Of a stretch of DNA of 64,000 bases, positions 51,701 through 63,279 are shown piece by piece. The notes below the pieces were generated by a model that ran no database searches, was not told the origin of the DNA, and saw nothing but the letters and a program-made list of their open reading frames with translations. The DNA is taken from contig JABAKD010000009.1 in assembly GCA_012845835.1 (NCBI GenBank), positions 7,529,413 through 7,593,412 on the forward strand, read 5' to 3'. Position 1 is the stretch's first letter. Every line of letters starts with the position of its first letter. A program made the translations under genes and the position numbers. The stretch is from Undaria pinnatifida (lineage: Eukaryota; Sar; Phaeophyceae; Laminariales; Alariaceae).

Positions 51701-54317
51701 CGCAAATTTATCACGCCGCGTTCACGAAGACACGATGCCGAAGTTTACCGTGGCACGACCTCCGGCCTCCTGCCGGTCACATCTATGTGGGGTCAAAACC
51801 TGCATGGAACCCTCCACAATGTTTTGATTAATTGTCGTTTATCACATGATCGTATCGTATCGTATGGTGGCAAAGTTTGTAAGGGCCAAATTCCATCCCC
51901 GTCCCTTCTGGATTACACCCTGCGAAACGCCCCCCCCGGCGGTTACAAGCCGGCGCTACCGTTGATACGCCTGGGAAACCTAGAAGAAACCCGTGCGGCG
52001 AACGGGCAGCATTTGTGACAGCTTAGGTCAGAAGATCGTGGTTGTACGTCAGAAAAGATCAAGGCGCTCGTGCCCTTGCTGTTGTAAGAGACACGTGGCA
52101 GGCAAAAACGGCAATCAGCCGAACGGCACGCGTACACCCCCACGGTAGCGCTGGTCCTGTCCGACCGGACGCCGCTTGACCATTCCATTACTGCTAAAAG
52201 TATGCCACTCTAATTTCAAATAGGTTGTCCCCAAAACGTTGGTGCGGTTCCGAACGGGATAAAGAAGAGGTAAAAAACGGCAGGAGCCCGTTGTGGGCGA
52301 CGTGGGGAAGCGGATTGTTGTGGCCAAGCTGAGGCGACAGTCTTGGGCTCCGAAACATCGTAAGTGTGGAAGACACGGAAGAGGGCCTTGCCTGTCACAG
52401 AACCATCGCGCGATGGGGCTGCTGTGTATCATACCGGGTCGCTATTTGGAGCAATAGTTAGCCATGGGTCAATGCCGCCACAATTCATTGCATTCAACCA
52501 ATTCCCAGGCCGCTCCCACCGAAGCAGTCAAAGCCGCTGCTATCAAAACAGATGCAATTGAGGCCTGTACAGAACTGCAAAAAATCCCCATAAAATTCCA
52601 AGTAGTCTGTCCCCATAAACTTGGGTGCAGTTCTAGAGGCACACAAACGCCAGGGGGTGGACTGCATGTTGTCATGGGGACGGTTTTCAGCCTACCGTGG
52701 TGGCGGTGTCCTTTATCGAGTCGATCGCGAACGATGTCTGCTCGATGTTGAACTGCTGCCCCGCCACTTGGTCCCTCTGCTGCTCGTACATCTTCTTGCG
52801 CTTCAAGCACTCCATGGCTCGCCTCTTGATATTGGTCGCGGCTGGGCCCTTGGCCTTCTTAAGCGCGTTGCGGTACTTCAATAGCTCTTGGTCCAGCCCT
52901 TTGATCTGAGTCGAGGGCGTATAAACGCGGCATGGACGGGGGATATCAACGCTCAGCTGCAGGTGGCGAGATGGAGAAAACGACATTTCCGAGAGACACT
53001 GTGACAGCGGGTGCCCCTCCAATGTTTCGGCTATCTCAAGGGAGACTATGGGTTCGTCCTCGTCCCCGGTTCATGATCTTGACATTGGCAACGTCTTCGC
53101 GATCACGTCTGATATTGTGTTCGGAAGTCGAATAAGTCTACTATTATCAAAACAACCGCAAGATGATGACAAGCGCGACCGATATTGGCCCCCTTTGAAC
53201 AAGTCTAAAGCATTACACTGCTCTTGTCAAAACAGGCGCTCCGGCTGGTGTTAACGGAAATAACTACCAAGAACGCGGCTGGTGTTCACGAGAATGAATT
53301 CAAGATAAGCGGCTGGTGGTGTTGAAGGTAAACCGGTATCATGTTTCTACGTACGACCAGATGTGCTGTGAGAAGTCAAGGCAAAACATGGAAAACTACG
53401 GGGAAGCGAATACCTCGTACGTGGTACTGCCGGAGTTGCACTGCGATATCTCGAATGCCCCATGGCATGGGACAAAAAGAGGCATAGGACCCAACACCAA
53501 CGAACTGGTCGGATGCAGTAGCGAAAACCCGGTGATACACCGCTGAACCACGGTTTATCGGGTTATGGTTCCTTGTGTGGTTTGCTTCTACAATCCTGTT
53601 GATCGCATGTCGGCATGCGGAGCAATATTATGGAATCTGCAGTGTATGGCATGTACAAGGCACCACTGACCAGGAGCCTACCAGTACCGATGCCGCTGGT
53701 ACTACCGCTGGTGTACCTTTTATACGCGCATGTTTAGAGCTCACGTAGCGAAAGGGGTTGCTCTTATGTACATGCAGGATAATCTGGGAAGTCGACGACT
53801 CCGCAACTACTCTGCGGTGGGAGCTGCTCTTTGCAGCGCTTCGGGCGCTTACAAAGCAGTGCTGCCACGGCTGTGTTCTACAGGTATGATACAAAATGCT
53901 GCAGCAGAGGGATAAGGGGCGCCGAAAGTAATACCTGGTAAGTCTACAGAGTCGTACACAGCAGTAGAATCAACGAGAAGAGCGCTTCAACACCTTATTC
54001 AATGTTCATAGAACGCGCGCTTTCGTCGCGCAAGATGTACCACTATCGATACAACCGTGGCCCGGGTTAAAACTCTGGAAGGGGCCCTACAGTCCGTGCC
54101 TGCCATACCACCTAGTAGTGCGGAGTGAGCTAAAACCAACTGCTAGTTAGCCGTGCTCGTGGCGGGGAAGTACAAGAGTTGCTCGAAACGCGGAGGGACG
54201 ATTCCAAATTCTTGCCTTTTCGTCGATTTTCGTAACCCTTTCATCGACTCGCCCTCCCGCGTCCGACAAGGATGGGGCAGGCCCCACATCCTTCTTCTTG
54301 CCAAAGACACGCTTCAT
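48774..54317 (-). CDS. CHMP5: ESCRT-III protein CHMP5/VPS60, 5 exons
   Basis: A SNF7-family protein of late endosomes that works with LIP5/VTA1 to regulate VPS4 during multivesicular-body sorting. Exons (minus): 54317-54216, 52905-52696, 51196-51051, 49725-49659, 48941-48774; 230 aa, against about 220 in animals. Exon 1 gives the basic MKRVFGKKKDVGPAPSLSDA start and VDERVTKIDEK. Exon 2 gives the coiled helix (KGLDQELLKYRNALKKAKGP; KRKKMYEQQRDQVAGQQFN). Exon 3 holds KIDINKVEDLTDDMADMMED. Exon 4 has the family signature LDEDDLDAELACLDDELD. Exon 5 ends with VDEYGLPVGPAPA, like the conserved VDE(F/Y)GLP tail. Intron 1 uses a GC donor (AAG|GCAAGA); the other donors are GT. The gene is divergent from the Ly6-type gene. 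Confidence 0.92.
50134..50240 (+). repeat. Two-copy 50-bp tandem repeat with GC palindromes
   Basis: agagccttttctgcccccc and gccggcggcatgcggca occur twice in tandem within CHMP5 intron 3. Confidence 0.75.
50301..50565 (+). mobile_element. SINE-like dispersed repeat, copy 2 (265 bp)
   Basis: Near full-length partner of 1857-2120, starting tgttcctggctccatagcca and ending gatcggaggcacg. It lies in CHMP5 intron 3 in antisense to the gene. The end runs into an inverted word (cgcctccgatc). Confidence 0.55.
51243..51305. mobile_element. 70-bp palindrome-ended element, weak copy C
   Basis: ctgcgaaaagcattcc ... caagtaggtcgtcaaaaata ... gggtggagttcta. It lies in CHMP5 intron 2, close to exon 3. Confidence 0.3.
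52188..52252. mobile_element. 70-bp palindrome-ended element, copy D
   Basis: ttactgctaaaagt ... taatttcaaataggttgtcc ... ccaaaacgttggtgcggttc, in CHMP5 intron 2. Confidence 0.45.
52570..52634. mobile_element. 70-bp palindrome-ended element, best copy E
   Basis: CAGAACTGCA at the left and TGCAGTTCTA at the right form near-perfect inverted termini around ttccaagtagtctgtcccca, in CHMP5 intron 2. Confidence 0.55.
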
Positions 54318-54859
54318 TATATGTCTCTCTTGTTCAACACCGGGAGCGGCTGTCGAGTGCGTCCCGGAGTACCAAATAGTGTTGTGTACACCTGATAGAA
54401 CCTGCGGGGACAATAACAATTACCCCCATTTGAATGAAGCGGACTTTGATTTGTGAACTCCTTACTTTTTTTTGTAACTCCCGGTTCGCGCAGATCGGTC
54501 GCACATCGCACATCGCACATCGCATATTTCACACCATTGTGGGCCTCCGGTGCACTCGTATCAGACAGACAGGTGGACCGGACCTTGTCAGTGCTTGTTT
54601 TTTTTCCCGCACGCAACAGCACTCCTCTACGACGGAACTTGGACAGCCGAACAGCCGGCACTCAGAGAGAGAGAAAGCAGCTGCAGCGACGAGAAAGACG
54701 AACTTTCTTTGCAATATCTCGAGAAACGCGTTGCACAGCACGCCAAATCAGTGACCGAACATGATTCTTGCCGAACGGAACGAGGCTACGATCTCGGCAA
54801 CGAGGAGGAGGGTGGGGACACCGCGTGCCCACAGGGTGGTGCACAGCCTACCCTTCAAT
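54318..54859. promoter_or_regulatory. Short shared 5' interval of the divergent CHMP5/Ly6 pair
   Basis: Only 542 bp separate the two start codons, so both promoters and 5' leaders must lie here if the starts are right. I see no clear TATA box. Notable items are ttttttttgtaact at 54468-54481 and the (ATCGCAC)n-like run at 54498-54528 (gcacatcgcacatcgcacat). Confidence 0.35.
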
Positions 54860-57800
54860 ATGTTCCTGGTCGTGACTGCGAGCCTTCTAGCAACCGGTGA
54901 GAACCACTACCGAAGTGCTCTGTTCTGTTGACGAGAGGATTCAGAATTCCTTACTTTTTTGGCGCTGTTTTTTTCCAGATGTTTTCCTTGCGGGCTGCGG
55001 GCGAACGGCTCGTGCTGACTCCTAGGTGTCCGTCCTCTCCGTCGTCCAGATACTTTACGAACTCTCTGTATGCACGTATGATACCAGCCTCTGACGTCCA
55101 GTGTGCTGGCTCACGGGTAACTCTTCCTCAACAGGATAATAATTCCAAATGTTGAACATCATAGAAGGCCCCATCGACACTTGTGTTTTGTCCTTGTTGT
55201 GTTGTACCGCGGCTGAGTGAGGCCGGTCGCTCGGTGCCGACATGCCCGACTGTTCAGTGCAGTGAACACGGCTCGTACAGAGTAGTACGCACACTGCAGT
55301 GCAGTGCAGTCAAGCGGCCCAAAAGGGAAAAGAACAATCGGCAATCGGACGAAATCTTCATATTTGACGCAATGGTCGAACTGCTGTCATGAATACTTGT
55401 ATCCATGCGACACCGTACCTGTGTGTCACCACCACTCGAACGCTTCGCTGTTGGCACGCGGTACGCAGCAGCTCGGCCAGCATCAACTCCAGTCAGAGCC
55501 AACGCGCAATGGCATAGCAGCTAACTGCTGTGTCGTTTTGCAGACAAATTATTATATAATAAATAGTGGTCGGCTGTCGCCGGCGACCCTCTCGCGCTGT
55601 GCGTTATCGTTGAATTTAGAGTCAGTGGGACATGACCCCCCCACTACCGCTGTTACTCGTAGGCTTCCGCCTATTGCCCCCAGACCCCAGATAAATATCT
55701 CCGCCCAAAATTAAACCAAATACTCTCGATTTTTCGAAACAGAACGTCTCGCTTGGTTGGACTTGTGGAAGTTCCTCGCCCTCGGATAATACCGTCCCTG
55801 ATACCGGCACGAGTGCATATTGTACTGATACTGATACTGATACTGATGCTTTGAAGTACACCGATATGACACTGATACCTCTGTGACATGCTCTCTGTCA
55901 GCGACTGTCTTTCCGTCTACTGATCCTCTCGTGGCCGCTACGAAGGTATATTCCGGCATATTCGTAGGGTCTGATGTCCTTACTTTGTAATGCACTATTA
56001 ATACTAGTACAATACAGCAGTAATAAAATGGTGAGTTTGCAATTGAAAAATGTTTCTGTCTCTGAAGTCTCCGCTAATTTACCCCAGAGTCTCTGTTTGC
56101 TGGTTGTGTTCCCGTAGTCTCCGCTGGCGTAGCATCGCCCGCGACCGTACCATTAGTCAACATGTGTTTAGCCATTGCCCACCTGCATCATCCATCTGTA
56201 GTTACATTCTGTCTTGACGTATTTATGCCTCTCTATGCGACAGGGGCGGAGGCAACTGGCCTGCGCTGTTTCTCGTGCACCGACTGCTCCGTGGGAGGCG
56301 CGCTCTCGGCGCAGAAGCAGCAGTGCCGGCCGGAGGAGACCTTCTGCGCGTCGGTGAGCCTGAAATACTCTAGAAATACGGTCGGTGTGATGATCCCTGG
56401 TACACGTATCAGGTAGTCGTCGTGCGCAAGTAAAAGCGTCTATTAATAATAAGGTATCACCAGGTACCAGAGTTGCTTAATTGCGGACGAGTATACCGGT
56501 GCTTGGTAACAGGTATTCGGTGTTTAGGTGGGGTGTCGTTTGCAGACGAGTGACTGGAGCACCTTCGTTCATTTTGCTTGCGTTGACTTTACGTCTGCGT
56601 CTTTATGTATATTTCAAGACGCAACAAAAACGATTTCGAGGCAATCAAGAGGATTCGCAGGAAGCCAGCGAGCTCCAGCGGCGGCGGTGCGAGTGTACAG
56701 TACATATGGAAGACCGAGCGCGAAGTGTCGAGTTCAGAGATTTTGGTAGGAATCTTCCCTTGGGTGCGTTGTAGGATCAAAGCTGGATCGAGTGACCATG
56801 CGTATGATTCTTTTTTGGTATTGTAGCTTACTGTCATGTACGGCCGCTTGAACGCAGTGCGGGGCTCTCGTAAACACTCACACGTACGTGCGTACTTGAA
56901 GTATTAATAGCAGTACTGACCAAGCCAGGTATCGCCAGCTTATTATGTGTGCTGAGCGATTGATTACTTCTAATAACTATTCTGGATTGCGATGCTACGC
57001 TCCGTTTACGATGGAGCTACTTGTAGAGCTCTACCATGTGCTACTCGTACGTCAAGCATCTAAATATCTTATCAGCCGGAATGCAATGCGGTGCCATGCG
57101 CTGTGATCACGCGGCTCCTGCCCGCGTATATCGGTATGCCGTTCAACCTCGCATTGCTTCGGTTATCGCATGTTCCTACATGGCATATGCATATCTGGTA
57201 TTTGTGTGTGCCATGTTTTGTTGTTCGAATATATATATTACCTGGTATATCATATGATGAAATCGCTGACTTCCTTTCTTTCGAAGGCTGCTGCCTTGAA
57301 CGTTGGACATTCATCGCGCGTCGAGCCCTGCACTCCCTCCGCGAGTCAGCTCGTGTTGAGCGATACTTCCTCGCGCTACGAATCGTACGCACACACCGCA
57401 ACGGCGCGTTCCTGCCTCTGCTTTAAAGTTGCATCCAAAACACAGCTACAGCAGTAGGGGTGCACCCATTTCTTTCTTACGCTCTCCACTTGAGATATTT
57501 GTATATCTCACCCGAAAACTGGCTGCGAGAAAAATAAAAGCGTAGCCCCTATCGTAGCACCAATCCCCAAGAGAACACGCGGTGTTTCTTATCCCCATCG
57601 ACGTGAGTGAAGTGGTATCCGCAGCCAAACTCAACGTAGCCCGAAAAAAAATCGGGTATACGTTTTTTGCGTGGAAACCGAGCGTGGAAACCAAAGACAA
57701 CTGGTGTCGTGGAGCAAAAACGTTGATGCCGACAGACACACCCGCCTACGCATACGATATACCACAGGTTTAGACCATGCCATGTGTATGCAAATTATTC

Positions 57801-58486
57801 CATTGAAACACAACACGTTTGCCCGAGCACAGAAGAACAATTAATCGATGAAAAAAACACCTGTTACAAATATCCAATATCTCGTACACCACCACCTTGC
57901 ATCAATGCCAACACCAACACCCACACTATCAATAACACCTTTCACCAACACCAACACCGATACCAACACCTATACCTTGCGTCAACGCCAACGCTTTGCA
58001 CCTATCACCCACACTAACACCAATACTAACACCAACACCCGACAGGTATTCCGACCTCAAGCCGGTCGAACGGGCTCGTACTCCTCTGTAGATCGCGGCT
58101 GCGCGTCATCACTAAACGTGGCCTGTACATCCGACGGAACAATGCCAACACCGCCGGCCGGAACCAGCAACCATGACGGACAGGCGCTTGGCTCAAGCGG
58201 CTCGTTGCATTGCTGTTCAACCGACCTGTGTAACGGGTCGGGGGATGCACGGGGGGGAAGTTACCTTCCATCAGAGGAGCGCCGGAGAAACCTCATGGAG
58301 GGCAATCCTCGAAAAGGGGCAGGGGCTTCACTCGACTTGGGTGCCGGTGTTGGGGGTGGGGAGGAGGGGTTTTGGAACGCGGCGCCGCCGGCGAGCGGTT
58401 CGGGGGGGTCGAGGTTCGCCACGGTTCTTGTGATCGTTGGCACGTTTTCGCACGTGTTGTGGCTGCTGGGGAGTCTGTTGCAGTGA
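54860..58486 (+). CDS. Ly6/uPAR-type three-finger protein with predicted GPI anchor, 3 exons
   Basis: Exons: 54860-54896, 56244-56353, 58046-58486; 195 aa. The split codon at exon 1/2 and the phase 0 join at exon 2/3 (GCG-TCG|GTATTC) both hold. Exon 1 with the start of exon 2 gives a secretion signal (MFLVVTASLLATGAEATG). The mature part has ten cysteines in Ly6/uPAR order: LRCFSCTDC, QQCRPEETFC, then RGCASSLNVAC and the signature HCCSTDLCN. After a Gly/Ser-rich stretch comes SGSGGS and a hydrophobic C-terminus (RFATVLVIVGTFSHVLWLLG), a typical GPI-attachment tail. It should sit on the outer face of the plasma membrane; the ligand is unknown. An in-frame ATG 99 bases upstream (54761) would add an Arg-rich leader. 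A missed middle exon cannot be excluded, but the cysteine pattern is already complete. Confidence 0.78.
57446..57563 (+). mobile_element. TIR/MITE-like element, short copy 4
   Basis: ctacagcagtaggggtgcac at the left is a degenerate inverse of gtagcccctatcgtagcacc at the right. Only about 118 bp, in intron 2 of the Ly6-type gene. Confidence 0.35.
57900..58043 (+). repeat. (AACACC)n hexamer tract ending at a splice acceptor
   Basis: Variants of caccaacaccaacac fill the intron end up to cccgacag|GT at 58046. The acceptor lacks a normal pyrimidine tract because of it. Confidence 0.8.
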
Positions 58487-61130
58487 TGTGCGTGTGTCCA
58501 GGCTTGGTTGTTGTCGCTTGACGTGGCGATTTTTGGCCGCCGTTCGCCGTCGGAATCCTCGTGACTGGTTCTTGAAAGAGTGATATCTGTGTTGTTGTCG
58601 TACAATATGGTGTGATGCGATGTGAGGACAAGCCGGTATGTATATATATATATTTCCATCACAGCGACCTATGTCTTAAGCACGGTGAGCTTATCCCGGA
58701 GATGCATTGCCTCGAGCTCGTGTCGTATGTTTGGTATTTTAGAAAACATGCACGTAGAGCAGGCGCGAACAAGTTTTTAGATAAATCGAATTGAACCCTA
58801 TCCGACAGGAAAGGCCACATACAAGTCGATTTGATCGTGCCACGCCCAGTCCTCTCCCCCAACGGCGTAAGCTAGTAAAGTGGTGGTGCCTTTATAGCAC
58901 CGGTTGAGTAGTGCCGGTTGCCTACTATAGCGCCTGTGAAATCGCTTGTCACAGATGGGAACGACTAGCACAGTGGCAGTGTGGGGATAGTGTCGGTGAC
59001 GCTGTAGTGCCGGTATTTCCGGTTGGCACATACCGGCGCTATAGAGGTCCCACTAAGACTATTGTACTAAAGAACTTATGGGGAGGCAGGGGATGTTACT
59101 CCTTACCAGTGAAACCTGGTTGCCATACATTTAGTCAGTAATATAGAGCCCACCGAGGGAAGTCGATAGTGAGGATGGCGAAGCGAGTGAAGAGATAACG
59201 AACGGGGACAATCCAGCAAAAATGCGTATTTCACGATTATATAGGCAAGGCAGCATGCAATATTTTCGCCATGGCCGCACGTCTACGGACCCCTACGTGC
59301 GTGCGTCATATAACGTACACATCACTTTTGATGCCCGCGCTCACGAACCCATCTCCAAGAGCTCCTCTGGTGCGTGGGTCATATGCGCAGTAAGCGTCAT
59401 TTTTGATGTTTTGATTGCTGAGATGGGCAGCCATTGAACCCCTGAAACGGAAAACGAACACACAAATAATCGAGGGAGTGGTTTGTTGTGTCTTGATTTC
59501 GCTCGAGTAAAACCCAAAGTTGCACGTGGTCTACTTGAACTACCCGGTCAGACCGGCAAAATAATCAGGGGAGAGCACCGAAAACGGCATTAACCCAGTG
59601 ATGGAGGCGTGTAATAGTTTCGATAAACTTTTGGTTCAACAGTGAGGGAGGGGGGGGGTGCGAGTGCGACCGGGCAAGTATCATACGGAGCGATATCCGC
59701 TCTCCTTTTGCATATACAAGGAGCAGCGGAGGGAACACGCCAAGCCCTCCATGATGTTTTTTTTCAAAAAGGATGTCAATGTCGTCAAGGATGATGGTCC
59801 TTACGACCGAGAGAAACGAAAGAAGCAAGGGCGCGAGGTTTCGGCATATAATACTACATACATACGACGAGTACAATACACACGCAACAATATTACGCCG
59901 TGACAGCTACTACTGCTACTACTACTGCTATTTACTCCCACTACTAATACTACTACTACACTACTACTACTACTAAGTACTACTATTACTACTACTATTA
60001 ATACTAGACTACACTATTATTATTGTATGTACGTGCTGGTACATGTCTGCTGAATGAAGAAGCCAAGGTGGAGACGAAACTTGAAGTAAGTAGAGGCCAG
60101 ACGTCGCCGTCACCCATCATCCCGGAACACGGGAAGAAAGAAGACCTATCTATGATATCAGCTCAGCCGATCGATGCAGAATACTCAGGGAGGGGGGTGA
60201 TGGGGGGGGTAGAGCAGTAGTAGTAGATCTATTTATTTATCCACCACCTCGACCAGCGACTCTGTCAACCTGTTGGCCGACCACGGGTTACTCTACCAGG
60301 TATAATATATTAACTGCCAGGTAGCGTACAGTTCTCCGAGGGAGGGGTGTTATAGCGGGCTAGAGTTGGGCTTTGGGTTAAGGATCACAGAGTTTTATCG
60401 CCCCCCATCCCACATGTGACAGCAGGGATCTCTGGTGCGGGTACACCAGTACCGCTGTCATACACAATAGCTCCCTTCCGAAGTGTGTGTTTTTGTCTCC
60501 AGTTAGTTAGTTCGTGTTCACGAAACGGGCGTCCTGACGGGTATGTATGCTGTATAATTCAAGCGAACATTCTTCATCCATCATTACTGCTGTGCGTGTT
60601 GACCATGCGTTACATATGCCATCACACCAACGCGTCATCACTAACACGTCATCAGCGCTGCGACACCGGTCGAATTGTGGTCGTTACTTATGTTTGCAAG
60701 GTGCGTGATACGCGATGTGATATACCTCGGCTTCGCGTGTTTGAAAGCACATTCCTTGCGAAGGGCCTGTGATATTTGGCAGCTTCCTCGATTTCCGTTA
60801 TGGAAAATCCCGAAACATGGAAGCACAACACCGAACGTAATTTCTTGATGGAACTCCCGCCAAAAATAATAAAAAAACAATAAAATTCGGAAAACAATTT
60901 TTTCGAAGAACTGAACCCTAGAACCGAACCAAAAACTCAACTATCGTCCATCCCCCCGGTGCGTGAGCCCAGCCCTGTGACGCCTCACCGATACATATCC
61001 CTTGCCGCTTGTGCTGCTGGTTCGCCGCTTCCTGTGAGAATAAACCAAGCCCAAGCCGCCTTCCCTCCACCTGTCAGTGTCCACAGCAGCTACTACACGC
61101 GCAAACCCAACACACGGTAGATAGCCGAGC
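58487..61130. other. Intergenic, no gene supported
   Basis: It contains a TAC/CTA microsatellite (59905-60025) and scattered ACCAGGTA words (60294-60325). Nothing else is recognised; small frames lack motifs or splice context. Confidence 0.5.
59905..60025 (+). repeat. (CTA)n microsatellite
   Basis: tactactgctactactactg and following ACT/ATT triplets. Confidence 0.9.
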
Positions 61131-62045
61131 ATGGTTGCGAATAGCGAGCCTTCTGCGCTATGGTCCGCCAGGCACGAGCAACGACAGCGGCAGCGACAGC
61201 CGCGGCAGCAGGACCCCGCTCGCCGTCATGGTGGCGGTAGCACCACCACCACCTCCTCTGGGGAGAGCAGCCGCCAAAACGAAGGCGGCCCGCCACCTCG
61301 AGACGTTGCCTCCATGAAGGCGGAGATAGCCGAGCTGCAGTCCGACACCACCGCGACCCTGGACAGAGCCATCGCAGCCGCGCAGGCGACAGTCACCGTG
61401 GGGAACCACATCTCCACCGAGCTTCTAGAGCAGAGGGAGCAGATGGGGGATATCGACGCCGAGGCCCGAGACATCGACGACAACCTCAAGCGCACGGCGT
61501 ACAACCTCAAGCACGGGTTCACCTGGCGCGGGGCCCTCACGTCGCCCTTCCGCAAGGCCTCCAAAAAGCCCCCCGGCGCCGCCATTAGGCGGAGGGATAT
61601 CGCACCGGTCTTCAAAGACGACTACCAGCCGCAGCAACAGGACAGCAACAAGACCAACAAGTCAGCGGCTGCTCCGGCGCACGCGGGAGCCACCGACGGT
61701 AAGGGCAAGAAGGAGAGGACGGGGTTGTTCGGCACCTCCTCCCCGAAAAGGAACGCTGCGAATAAAAAGGGATCGAAGGCAAAGGCTGGGGGTGGGGCTG
61801 GGATCGAGGGGGGCAACAAGGTGGAGCCTGGCTTGCCTGAGCACGTACCGCAAGGGTTCGATAAGCAGCTTGATGACCTGGATGGGCTGTTGGATGGGCT
61901 CTCGGCGCAAGCGAACGCTATCGGGGCGGAGCTGAGGCAGCAGAACGAGGGGATTGGGACGCTGGGGGAGAGGGTGGAGCCGCTGCGGGTCGAGACGGCG
62001 TCGCAGGCGCAGCAGATAAAGCGTCGGTTTCGTGTGAGGGGGTAG
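61131..62045 (+). CDS. SNAP-25-like Qbc-SNARE, single exon
   Basis: It supplies two of the four helices in a membrane-fusion SNARE complex, in secretion or cytokinesis-type traffic. The 304-aa frame has a polar Gln/Arg/Ser leader (1-60) and a first SNARE helix (about 63-125, with LDRAIAAAQATVTVGNHIST, EQREQMGDIDAEARDIDDNL). A long basic Lys/Gly/Gln linker follows (about 130-235). The second SNARE helix starts near 240 and runs to the end (FDKQLDDLDGLLDGLSAQAN, AIGAELRQQNEGIGTLGERV, then basic IKRRFRVRG). Both helices place Gln at the expected ionic-layer position (EQREQ; RQQNE), the Qb+Qc pattern. No transmembrane segment is present, and no cysteines for palmitoylation are visible in the linker, which resembles SNAP29/SNAP33 more than SNAP25. 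The frame is intronless, unlike its neighbours. Confidence 0.82.
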   Translation: MVANSEPSALWSARHEQRQRQRQPRQQDPARRHGGGSTTTTSSGESSRQNEGGPPPRDVASMKAEIAELQSDTTATLDRAIAAAQATVTVGNHISTELLEQREQMGDIDAEARDIDDNLKRTAYNLKHGFTWRGALTSPFRKASKKPPGAAIRRRDIAPVFKDDYQPQQQDSNKTNKSAAAPAHAGATDGKGKKERTGLFGTSSPKRNAANKKGSKAKAGGGAGIEGGNKVEPGLPEHVPQGFDKQLDDLDGLLDGLSAQANAIGAELRQQNEGIGTLGERVEPLRVETASQAQQIKRRFRVRG

Positions 62046-63279
62046 CTGAGCGTGTAGCTTGTGTTTTTCCTACCTCATGACCATCGTGTAGGATTCGTTT
62101 TGCCTGGTATACTAAACTGCCTCTGTTTAATTTTCGTAACTACGATATTATAGTGTGTTTTTCATGTACGCAGATAGCCGTGAGTGAAATATATTTGTCC
62201 ATGTTGGTTAGTATACCAGATCGTATGATGTTATTATACCAGGTGCAGAGTACTTGTACTCGTCTGGTTATGTGTACCTGGTATGATAAAAGGCAATGCG
62301 TTGATAGTGCGGACCCTGCGGGTACGTTTGAGCGTGTGCTACCGGTAACTTGTTCACTTGTTGAGAGGTTCCTACGCCGTCTTGTCGTTGTTTCGTGTTA
62401 TGCATTTTCATACCAGATAGTGCATATATTAATAGTTACCTGGTATTGCACAACTACAGTAGTAGCTCATAGATAGGGCCGTGGGTGTATACATCTTCGG
62501 CCACAATGACAGCAACAACCCCACCAAGCACTATTAATGGTAGTACGCATGCGATGTACCGTGTGGTACATATGTGTGTCGGGTGTCGGGTATATCGCGG
62601 GTGCATAGCGGGTGTTTAGCGGGTATGACAGCGGTAGTTGGGGTCTAGTCCTTGGATTGGTCCGGCCGATCAAAAGGTTTGTACAGGAGAAAATCCGTAC
62701 GTCCGTAGTCCGTACGTATCACCCGTACGTCCTCGTACGTATTATTCGAAATGACGTATTATATTATATGATGAAATCTCTTGGTGCTTTTTCCTGTTTT
62801 TGCTTCCGAGAGAGATAACAACAGCAGATAGTTGGTTGGAACAACTATAATTATGCGTTCACCAGAGTAGCAACACAGCAGTAGCAGCGTGGTTGGCACA
62901 AAATAGCAGAGAACATGGCCAGCATTTGTCTAAGGTACGAGTGCCTGGCATGTGTGTTTGTGCCGCCATCAATGTGATGTCCGTCTCGTCTAGTCTGTGC
63001 CTAGCTTCTAGTCTGTACTCGTACCTATCGTCTATTCTGTACCTATCGTTTAGTATACGGTGGTAGTAGAGGGTCTAGGGTCTAGGTAGAAGGAATGGCG
63101 ATGCATTCTAAAAACATAAAAACGTTTTCTTTTGAGTTTAAGGGGTGCGACTTCGCTCGGTGGTTGTTTTCTGATGTTGGTGTCAACGATGCTTTTTTTG
63201 CTCGGCTATGCGTAACGGTTGGGGGGTTGTGGATCACGCACAGGCATACATCGTACCTGGTACAAAACGTTTTTCATTT
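62046..63279. other. Downstream flank, no gene supported
   Basis: Several ACCTGGTAT/ATACCAG words (62105-62450) and short direct repeats of tagtctgtac and acctatcgt (62990-63060). No exon recognised. Confidence 0.45.

Noticed and set aside
56605-56826. Middle exon candidate for the Ly6-type gene (RRNKNDFEAIKRIRRKP...)
   Set aside because: Adding it would break the cysteine spacing, and the phase 0 join of exons 2 and 3 already works.
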